From NCBI GenBank assembly GCA_019677205.1, contig JAAMXY010002606.1, positions 1 through 15,885 on the forward strand: DNA of 15,885 bases, written 5' to 3'. Source of the DNA: Pinguiococcus pyrenoidosus (Eukaryota > Sar > Pinguiophyceae > Pinguiochrysidales > Pinguiochrysidaceae). Shown here in pieces: positions 9,126-15,721 of this stretch (within the stretch, counting starts at the first letter, position 1; each line of letters begins with the position of its first letter). A model generated the notes under the pieces. It was not told the DNA's origin. It ran no database searches and was given only the letters and a program-made list of their open reading frames with translations. The position numbers and the translations under genes are program-made.

Positions 9126-9135
9126 GGCGGGAAAA
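9126..9135 (-). promoter_or_regulatory. E2F-like site fused to a CCAAT box, upstream of HUS1
   Basis: The minus strand reads TTTTCCCGCCAATTCC. The E2F-like 10-mer TTTTCCCGCC (9135-9126) overlaps a CCAAT box (9127-9123). It points toward HUS1, 42 bp before its ATG, and is identical to the CFAP57 and BBOF1 elements. Confidence 0.6.
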
Positions 9136-9234
9136 TTGAATCAAAAGAAATAAAATTTCAAAATATTATATGAATAAGATCCAAGTTGAGCTCTTTTTAT
9201 TATTGCATCAACGTATCTACAGATCGATCGGTGT

Positions 9235-9244
9235 TTTTCCCGCC
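9235..9244 (+). promoter_or_regulatory. Orphan E2F-like site facing away from HUS1
   Basis: TTTTCCCGCC on the plus strand, about 150 bp from the HUS1 ATG and opposite in orientation to the HUS1 element. At CFAP57, BBOF1 and HUS1 the element reads toward its gene. By that rule this copy should serve a plus-strand transcript beginning downstream. Confidence 0.5.
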
Positions 9245-9592
9245 AAGAAGGTTGAATGCTTGCGACGTCTGCACAAGCTGCTCTACAGCTCGGATCCTTG
9301 GCCACCATCTCACACTGTAGAGCAGGCAGGCCGCGTGATTGCTGCTGCGCTTGGAAACGAACGACCGAAGCAAAAGCAAGGCACATCTTCGTCTCGTCAC
9401 GTCGCTCGGCACCTCTCGGCGGATCAAGCGCTGCGCCATCACAAGACTCCCTTCCTCAGTGACAACGCAAGATGCATCAGATGAGATGTGCGCGCAAAGC
9501 ACCACCTTGAGCACATTCTCAGCTGGGCTAAAAGGGTTCCAATCCAGACGCTTCGCCACGATCTTTCGCCTTTCGAATTGCGCTGGCACATC

Positions 9593-10075
9593 TCACTTCG
9601 GCAGGTGTCCAGGATCTTTCTTCACTCCCGCTTGCTCTAGCTGATCGATCATCTCCTGACGCTTGGCCGCATGCTGCGCGGAGCACACCGCCCTGACAAG
9701 CAAAAGGAGACAAGCATGATGAGGCGGCGTCCCCGATAGACGTCTCGATGCGCGAAAGCCGCAACGAACCAGTTGACCGTGGACGCGCCCACGAAGCTAA
9801 GGACTGCCCAGTCGCAGGCAGTTGAGACCTGTCTATAAACGCGCAGCTTGTGTGCACCCTATACCAGAGGTGAATCTCCGAAGTCAGTCGCCGCAAGAGC
9901 CCTTCCGCGTAGATCTTTGGGCACGTCTAAGACTTGCCACTAGAAAGCCCACGGCGATGCCCGTGAGCATGGAGGTCCTCAGGCACGGGACTCGCCGGAA
10001 CGTGTCAAGACTGATCTCTGGCATCGTCCATTGGCCTTTGGAAGGACTGGAGTCCTCCTTATCCTCGCTGGACAT
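9593..10075 (-). CDS. COX20: COX20-like cytochrome c oxidase assembly factor, three exons, 107 aa
   Basis: COX20 (FAM36A) is an inner-mitochondrial-membrane chaperone for newly made COX2 during complex IV assembly. The exons on the minus strand are 10075-9941, 9858-9770 and 9692-9593. The introns are 9940-9859 (82 bp, phase 0, branch-like CTGACTT, acceptor GGTATAG; its donor GTGGCA is weak) and 9769-9693 (77 bp, phase 2, pyrimidine-rich acceptor TTTTGCTTGTCAG). Spliced, the product has RRVPCLRTSMLTG (28-40), matching the PCARHSILYG start of the family's first membrane helix. A basic loop and ACDWAVLSFVGASTVN follow (second helix), and then WAVCSAQHAAKRQEM, matching the WFHCRYNYAKQR segment of human COX20. 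The tail is basic and ends KKDPGHLPK. Human COX20 is 118 residues. No single frame spans the gene, so it is easy to miss. The identification rests on motif order and intron-phase consistency. Confidence 0.78.
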
Positions 10076-10185
10076 CGCGGCGTTTGCGACGGTGAAGAGA
10101 GTGATGTGGTCTGCGCGCAGAGCAGAAGGTCAGCTGATCTACCGATTCTTATGATGATTGTTCACGGCAGAGTCGGGAGCTTTGC

Positions 10186-10225
10186 AGTTCTGGAGTTCTG
10201 GAGTTCTGGAGTTTCGGAGTTCTAT
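10186..10225. repeat. Five tandem copies of an 8-bp unit
   Basis: AGTTCTGG is repeated exactly three times (10186-10209), then AGTTTCGG and AGTTCTAT as decayed copies. It lies about 110-150 bp upstream of the COX20 start. It is a minisatellite-type expansion with no known function. Confidence 0.9.
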
Positions 10226-10457
10226 AAGATGCCAAAATAAGGCGATGAGGAAGGAACGGAAACTACGTAAGAGAAGGGTATGGTTGGTCTCGTAGGCGTG
10301 GTGCTCGCGTCTAGGCGAGATCTCATTGTTCGAGCTTCAACGCACTGACGCACGCAAACCTATCGGGATCACCATAAAACACGGATCATAAAGCTACAAT
10401 AACTCATACCGTATACTACAGGTGGCACTTATCACGTCGTCATGGAGTTTCTATCAT

Positions 10458-10602
10458 CCAATCATCACTGGGTATTTCCCGGCACGCTACAGTTCTTCTC
10501 CTTTTGACCACCTGCGTCTTGGAATTTCGCGTCAGCCAATCAAGTTTGGATCCTGTCAAGGCCTCGTCCAATCAAGCTCCCATTACATTAATTTTAGCCA
10601 AT
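10458..10602 (+). promoter_or_regulatory. Array of four CCAAT boxes
   Basis: CCAAT occurs at 10458-10462, 10536-10540, 10568-10572 and 10598-10602, all on the plus strand, and each is followed by C. The last three are spaced 32 and 30 bp apart, about three helical turns. That is the spacing known for cooperating NF-Y sites in cell-cycle promoters of animals. The array is 235-380 bp upstream of the kinase ATG. That NF-Y binds is inference. Confidence 0.55.
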
Positions 10603-10836
10603 CCCTTCCACGAATCGTGATTTTGGACTTCTAGAACTCGAGAGAGGTCCGTGGAGGATCCGCTAAAATGTTCTTGAGCCTCTGGACGCCAGCGCGCAGT
10701 CTACAGGCGCCGAACCTGGCTGTTCCAATAGCACGATCTTCTCACGCCTCTGCAGGAGCCTCTGCCAGAGGCCACGACTTACTGGCGGCTCCAGCATGGC
10801 ATCAGACATCTCCTCCACCGACGGCGGCCCCCTTCG

Positions 10837-12750
10837 ATGTCCTCTAGCTTTGACATCCACGATGGCATTCGCATTCCGACTCCCGACGCCGACGGCAGCT
10901 CTGCAAGCGTCCAGATCCCTCTGGCTTATGCAGTGGAGAGCGGCACCGACCAGGTCTGGGGTATCCGGGACGACGAGAACGACGTGGCCGTCATCGATGT
11001 CCTCTACGGGAGGCGGACCGACGGCACGATCACCGAGGCCGAGATGAGCGAGCTCCGAGCGCGACTTGAGCGCCGTGAAAGCCGAGAGAAGGAGCGTCGT
11101 CTCCGACGCATCGCTCGTCAATTCCTCATCACCGAAGCCTTGCGCAAGGTCGACGAGGCGGAGAGTGTGGCTCTGCTGTTCCTTCTGGATGCCACGGGCA
11201 GCATGGGCACGTACATCGACGGTACCAAGGCCGCGATCCGAGATATCGTAGAGGACGTGAAGAAGACCCACAGCAAAGGCGAGATGTACGTCGGCATTGT
11301 CTGCTACAGGGATTTCGGCGACGGCTCCAGCAGATTCCAAATGCTCAACTTCGTGCACAGAGACCACCTGGACCAGTTCGAGACCTTCCTCTCGGGAGTG
11401 GTTGCCAAGGGCGGTGGAGACACCGCTGAAGACGTGTGCGGAGGCTTGAGCCACGCTGCGAAGGTGGACTGGAACGTTGCTGGGGAAAACGCCTCTCGTG
11501 TTCTGGTTCACATCGCGGACTCTCCCGGACATGGAGAGCGCTACCATGACGGTGTGAACGATGAGTATGCCAAGCGCCTTCCCAAGGGAGGCGATGCTGC
11601 CATCAACCCACTGCCACACCTGCAGAAGCTGCGCCGCCTCAACGTGGAATACGTCTTCGGTGAAGTCACCACCCGCACGCGCACGATGATCCGCGTCTTC
11701 AACCGGGACCTCGGCGGCATGCCCTACGTGAAGAACAAGGCCATCACCCCGGAAACCATGGGCTCTACCGTCACCTCCGAAATCCGGGACTCGATCATGA
11801 GATCCTCCAGCCGCGTTTCCTCGGCCTACATGGGAGGTGGGACCCTGACGAAGGCCAAGCCCCGATCCAAGGGCCCCGCCCTTGGGAGCATCGCCGAGAC
11901 TCCTGCGCAGGCGTTCTCCGCCGAGGACCTAGTGCTGGAAGGAACTCCGCCCGCGGCGAATTGGTACCGCGTCCCCGAATGCCCGGTGACGATCCTGTCG
12001 TCCAACAAGATTGGCAGGCTGTCGGATCTTCGGAACCGGGACCTCGCAGGCTTCACCGAGTCCGCGGCTGATGACGGCGATGATGGGACCACCACGGTGA
12101 TGCAGATTATGGATAAGCCGTTCTCGCAAGGGAGCTGCCGCTGGGCTTTCCTCGCGAGGCAGCGGGTCAAGAGGAACAAGAGCTTCTTGGACAGACTCCG
12201 CCGGGCCATTGTGCGCAAGGTTACCTTCCAGCCAAAGCTTATCAGCCACCGGGACTTCGTCGTCAAGCGTTTCAAGGGATCCAAGCATCACTTGAGTCAG
12301 TACCTGGCGCAGATCACCAGCTCCACCGTGGCGTCGTTCCTCGCCGAACGCTACAACCAGAGCGCGGTGCGCAAGAGCACGGACCTTCCGATCTATTTCT
12401 TGCAGTGCCACGTGGTGGCTGTCCACAGGCCGGGTGCCGTGGAACCCGAATACTTCACGGCGGAGAAGCTCCTTCCTAGCTCTGTTCCGTTCAGAAAGTA
12501 TGCGAACAACGTTGGGCACGTACTGGACAGCCACGTAGACGAGACGCTGCTAAAGTTCATCAAATTCACTTATGACATCACCGATGGATACTTGATGGTT
12601 TCCGATCTGCAAGGGGTGCGCCTTGAGGACAAGTACGTCCTTACGGATCCCGTCATCCTTTGCCAGGACCTCTCTCGATTTGGCGACACCAACTTTGGCA
12701 GCTACGCCATGCTTCGTTTCCTGAAGACCATCAACGATTATCGCAAATGA
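10837..12750 (+). CDS. VWA-domain alpha-kinase (VwkA-like), 637 aa, zinc-binding residues missing
   Basis: The protein joins a von Willebrand A domain to an atypical alpha-kinase domain, as in Dictyostelium VwkA, a myosin II regulator; the substrate here is unknown. Residues 70-100 are a charged helix (RARLERRESREKERRLRRIA). The VWA domain (about 110-300) has the metal-binding motif DATGSMG (D118, T120, S122), YRDFGDG and GGDTAEDVCGGL. A linker of about 300-420 is low in structure. The kinase domain (about 423-637) has FSQGSCRWAFLA, the ATP-binding lysine K477 in FVVKRFKG, EPEYF, the catalytic D590 and Q592 in SDLQG, D604 in LTDPVI, and FGDTNFG. The zinc module of TRPM7, EEF2K and MHCK is missing: the usual S-H-F-T-Y histidine is K576, and the usual HxCNxxC end is replaced by LKTINDYRK and a stop. 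There are no introns in the model. Two out-of-frame upstream ATGs make the exact start uncertain. Confidence 0.85.
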   Translation: MSSSFDIHDGIRIPTPDADGSSASVQIPLAYAVESGTDQVWGIRDDENDVAVIDVLYGRRTDGTITEAEMSELRARLERRESREKERRLRRIARQFLITEALRKVDEAESVALLFLLDATGSMGTYIDGTKAAIRDIVEDVKKTHSKGEMYVGIVCYRDFGDGSSRFQMLNFVHRDHLDQFETFLSGVVAKGGGDTAEDVCGGLSHAAKVDWNVAGENASRVLVHIADSPGHGERYHDGVNDEYAKRLPKGGDAAINPLPHLQKLRRLNVEYVFGEVTTRTRTMIRVFNRDLGGMPYVKNKAITPETMGSTVTSEIRDSIMRSSSRVSSAYMGGGTLTKAKPRSKGPALGSIAETPAQAFSAEDLVLEGTPPAANWYRVPECPVTILSSNKIGRLSDLRNRDLAGFTESAADDGDDGTTTVMQIMDKPFSQGSCRWAFLARQRVKRNKSFLDRLRRAIVRKVTFQPKLISHRDFVVKRFKGSKHHLSQYLAQITSSTVASFLAERYNQSAVRKSTDLPIYFLQCHVVAVHRPGAVEPEYFTAEKLLPSSVPFRKYANNVGHVLDSHVDETLLKFIKFTYDITDGYLMVSDLQGVRLEDKYVLTDPVILCQDLSRFGDTNFGSYAMLRFLKTINDYRK

Positions 12751-13518
12751 TTTCTGGGTACTCCCTGAAGACTTTGGATGAGTCGAGGCAATGCCGATGA
12801 GCACTTATCCTCAAGCAACCAGCAATGGCAAAGCCATGCACGCATGTAAATGTCTGCTTTTGAACCAAGGCTGTTAAGGCGTGCGACTGTATTGCTACTC
12901 GAAGCTCGATGAGCGGATTTCTCAAGCACTGTGACGCTGGCACCAAAATCGAAAGATACAAAGGGCCCTGCCTGCCTTCACAAAGGATTCAGCAGAGCAT
13001 TTGGGCGGGCATCACTCTTGCCTCCTTGGCAAAAGCCAGGACGTTTCTTGTGAGTAGCCCACAGCCTTTTTGCGGTGCAGTTTGCGGCAATGGAAGCGGC
13101 GCCTACTTTTGGTTGGGGACATGGGGAAGGGTCGGACTGGTTTTTGGGTGTGCAGAGTGGAGAAGACTGCCGTTTTTGTAGGACACACCGGGTCTTGGTG
13201 GTGTTCTCTTGGTGCTCTACCTTCTATCTTCTCTGCGGCGTAGTTCTTCAAAGCGGCAATACTTGACTGCGAGCATGCTCACGATGTCGAGAAAAAAATG
13301 ACTTGATTTTCGTCATCATCTTCATGGATAATGCATCATTAGTCGAGTTGAAGTCATCCGCTTGACCGGCACAAACATACACGACGGAGACACGAGGACA
13401 GCGCAGTCTATCCTTCACCGACGTTCACACGAGGCCTCTCTTCTCGCATCGGCTCCTCCCAAGACTACCATGTCGAGCAGCACCTTCGCACGCGAGTAGA
13501 CAAGAAATCCCAGATGCC
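12751..13518. other. Intergenic region between convergent kinase and p25-alpha genes
   Basis: The 768 bp between these two stop codons hold the 3' untranslated parts of both. Open frames of 60-90 codons exist on both strands, but they lack motifs, and I see no RNA gene, repeat array or promoter element. The length is generous for two 3' ends in a compact genome, so a small non-coding RNA cannot be excluded. Confidence 0.5.
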
Positions 13519-15296
13519 CTAGCGGCGAAGAATCTGCGAGATGTCGCGGATCGTCGAGTCCGACGCCTGGTTCGTGTGGCCCGTGTACCGCGATCCGACA
13601 GCGTTGATGGTGTCGTCGTTGATGCGGCCCCCTTCCGGTCCACCCTCGAAGCGCTTCTTGTACACGCCAGTGTAGCTATTGACATTCGTCAGGCGATCGT
13701 AAACTCCTCCGCCAGCGCCTCCGCCGCCACCGCCGCCGCCGCCGCCACCGCCGCCTCGACGGCCGCGGCTAGACTGACGGCCGATGTTGCTGCTCGGTCG
13801 GTCGTGGAGCTGCTTTGCCACTCGGGTGAGTGCTCGGCTGTCGCTGCTCTGGTCACGCACGATCCGGTCCGAGCTGAAGTCCCGCGGAATGCGCCTCCCG
13901 ATGGACGACTCGCTGCGCGGCGCCATTCGAATGCCAGACTTGGCGACGGCCGGCTTCGCAAGGCTGCCCACGCCGACGGTGGCGTTGGTGTAGTCCACAC
14001 CTTGCTTGACGCCACGGACGTCGGCGCCCGTTCGGTCCGCAAGCGACTCGAGCGTGATGGCGTGGTCGATGATGGTGGGGCCGCCGCGGGCATGAACGCC
14101 GGTGTAGGTGTTGCGATCGTCGTGGAAGCGGTTGTGCTCGGCCTGCGTGCCCGACCAGGTGGGCCCCTGCGAGGTGATGATGTTTCTGGCGACGATCTCG
14201 ACATCCACGTGCAGCTTGTCGGCGATGCGGGGGAGCGCCTCTTCCTGGAAGGACTCGTAGTCGATGGTCTTGGCATAGTTGCCGCCTCGCTTGGCCTTCT
14301 GGAAGATCAGGTCAGCATCCGTAGGGGTGAGCTGGTTGCCTGGAGGATTCAGGACGGAGCATTTTTAGTCGGATTTGGTCGGATTTGGTCGGAATGGTGT
14401 CGGGCCGTGGTGCGCTGCCTTAGCTTCGTCCGCTTCAGCCTCACCGATGATCTTGCAGTCGCGAAGCAGCTTGAGGAAGCGCGCGCTGTCCATGTTGCTA
14501 GCTCCGCGCGCACAGAAGGTGTGGAAGAGCTTGCGAAGCTGCTGGCTCATGGCGGTGGAGAGCTCCATCTGCTTCTCTTCGTAGAGCTGAGCCTTGGACG
14601 CCTTCTCCGAGTACTCGTCCTCGTAGTCGCGGCGTCCCTCGGAGAAGTTGCGGGAGCCCACTCGGCTCACCGGCTTCTCCGAGTACGGCATCTGCTTCGA
14701 GAGGCTGCGCTGCACGCCTACGAGTCAAGCATCAAGCAGGCAGGCGAACATGAGTGATTGCGCACGCCCTGCATCTTCCGGGCATCGACCACTCTGCTTT
14801 CCGCGTCCATGTGCATACCTCGAACGTCCGCGTCGGAGCGATCCAGCAGAGAGTCCAGCGTCAGGTGGTTGCGGTCGATGGTGGTGTGGCCGCCCTGCGC
14901 GGCCGCGCCCGTGTAGGTGGTCTTGTCGTCATGGAAGCGGACTTGCTCGGTCATGGTGGCGTTGAGCACGGGGCCCCCGACGCTGATGATCTGCTCCACG
15001 ATCTCCGGGTAGGGCACGCCCTTCTTGTCCGCGACGAGGTGCAGGCCGCGGCGGAAGGTCTCGAAGGCAATCTTGTTCTGGCCCCGCAGCTTGACGCGGG
15101 TGAAGATCAGGTCCACATCCGTCTTGGTCAGGCGCTTGGACAGCAGGCTGCAGTCGTTGCACAGCTTGTAGAAGTTCTTGCTGGTCAGGGCCGGCACGAT
15201 CTCCTGACCCTGGCCCAGTGCAGCGAAGGCCACGAACACGTCCTCCAGCTGGCTTTCCACGTCCATGGCGAGGCTGCTACGGCGCCCGTGACTCAT
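13519..15296 (-). CDS. Tandem p25-alpha (TPPP-family) protein, three exons, 523 aa
   Basis: p25-alpha/TPPP proteins bind and bundle microtubules and occur in flagella of protists. The exons are 15296-14819, 14717-14445 and 14339-13519. The introns are 14818-14718 (101 bp, GTATGC donor) and 14444-14340 (105 bp, GTGAGG donor, CTCCAG acceptor), both phase 1. Domain 1 (about 15-140) contains SKNFYKLCNDC, TKTDVDLIFTRVK, ITFQ-like IAFETF and VRFHDDKTTYTGAAAQGG. Domain 2 (about 212-337) contains MDSARFLKLLRDCKII, LTPTDADLIFQKAK, IDYESF and NRFHDDRNTYTGVHARGG. Each domain is followed by a matching DADVRGV or GADVRGV segment, so a larger unit was duplicated. The C-terminus has further YTG motifs (VNSYTGVYKKRF and SRYTGHTN) after a 13-glycine tract (446-458). 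Most TPPPs have one domain of about 150-220 residues. The start MSHGRRSS is the first ATG of the frame. Confidence 0.87.
13705..13755 (-). repeat. GGC/GCC trinucleotide tract encoding polyglycine
   Basis: On the minus strand, 13 consecutive glycine codons (mostly GGC, with GGT and GGA interruptions) are followed by Ala-Gly-Gly-Gly. The tract is in frame inside the last exon of the p25-alpha gene, between the second domain and the C-terminal YTG motifs, and is preceded by the Arg-rich SRGRR. It probably acts as a flexible linker and is likely to vary in length between strains. Confidence 0.9.
14370..14392. repeat. Short tandem repeat inside the second intron of the p25-alpha gene
   Basis: The unit GTCGGATTTG is repeated twice with a third partial copy (GTCGGAA), close to the acceptor of the intron at 14444-14340. 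On the coding strand it reads as AAATCC-rich sequence, with an in-frame stop just after it. This supports the region being intron rather than coding. Confidence 0.7.
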
Positions 15297-15721
15297 GCTG
15301 GCAAGGTGGAGAGGTCGAAGATTGCGAAGTCAGCGATGAGAGGGGCGGAGCAGGCGGCCTGGAGGCGTTGCAAGCTCGCTCGGCCGTTTCCGGGAACATT
15401 TGCTGTCGAGGGGGAAAAATCTTGATGTTCATGCATGATTGATGATATATGATATGTTGTATATCATCAAATAAATATTATAGAGATAATATAATATAAT
15501 TACAGTCCGTGATATAATTGCTTCATTGGGAAAAGGAGAAAATACTGGGGCTCTCCTATATTATAGTGATAATTTATGATAAATTATTGAATGAATGTTT
15601 GTATAAATTGCCATACACTGTAATAATGAGAATACGCACAGCATATACCAATAACGCATGATCTATCCAACAGATTCTCCCCCAAAACGGTTTGAGCATA
15701 AGCCACGATATAGCTTGCATA
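15297..15721. promoter_or_regulatory. Upstream region of the p25-alpha gene, AT-rich with inverted repeats
   Basis: The first 130 bp are GC-rich and likely 5' untranslated. From about 15430 to 15620 the DNA is very AT-rich. It holds an 11-bp-arm inverted repeat (15439-15449 and 15460-15470, 10-base loop) and AATATTATAG (15474-15483). A minus-strand CCAAT box (15529-15525), TATATTATAG (15557-15566) and a 9-bp-arm inverted repeat (15569-15577 and 15579-15587) follow. It is the probable promoter of the minus-strand gene. No TTTTCCCGCC element is present. Confidence 0.5.

Larger units (their letters stand above)
9084..9592. other. HUS1 upstream region and possible unassigned transcript
   Basis: This 509-bp stretch lies between the HUS1 start and the COX20 stop, both on the minus strand. 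Its first 160 bp are the AT-rich HUS1 promoter, with TTCAAAATATT (9157-9167) and AATATTATA (9162-9170) between two outward-facing TTTTCCCGCC elements. From 9245 to 9592 the DNA is GC-rich and open in a minus-strand frame (9200-9589) and two plus-strand frames (9170-9484 and 9256-9462). None has a recognised motif, so I leave them uncalled. Confidence 0.5.
10076..10836. other. Divergent intergenic region, COX20 and VWA-alpha-kinase
   Basis: This 761-bp region holds both promoters. Near COX20 is a short tandem repeat (10186-10225). Nearer the kinase gene is a series of four same-strand CCAAT boxes (10458-10602). Two ATGs, at 10668 and 10796, lie upstream of the kinase start but are out of frame with it. 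I see no gene in the stretch. Confidence 0.55.

Noticed and set aside
10290-10345. Possible tRNA around a GTTCGAGC sequence and a CTCGC/GCGAG hairpin
   Set aside because: The flanking bases cannot form a T-arm or an acceptor stem. No tRNA, rRNA or spliceosomal RNA signature was found elsewhere by eye.
10475-10483. TTTCCCGGC as a further E2F-like site upstream of the kinase
   Set aside because: The core is CCCGG instead of CCCGC and it does not match the shared 10-mer.
10663-11619. 318-codon minus-strand open frame
   Set aside because: It is antisense to the VWA domain of the kinase gene and has a composition typical of antisense GC-rich frames.
12751-12960. A missed 3' exon supplying the kinase zinc motif
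   Set aside because: There is no donor GT in frame before the stop at 12748-12750, and no downstream frame contains an HxCNxxC-like sequence.
13576-14757. 393-codon plus-strand open frame
   Set aside because: It runs antisense to the p25-alpha gene across its exons and intron and is Ala/Val-rich as expected for the complement of GC-rich coding DNA. The minus-strand frames carry clear p25-alpha motifs.
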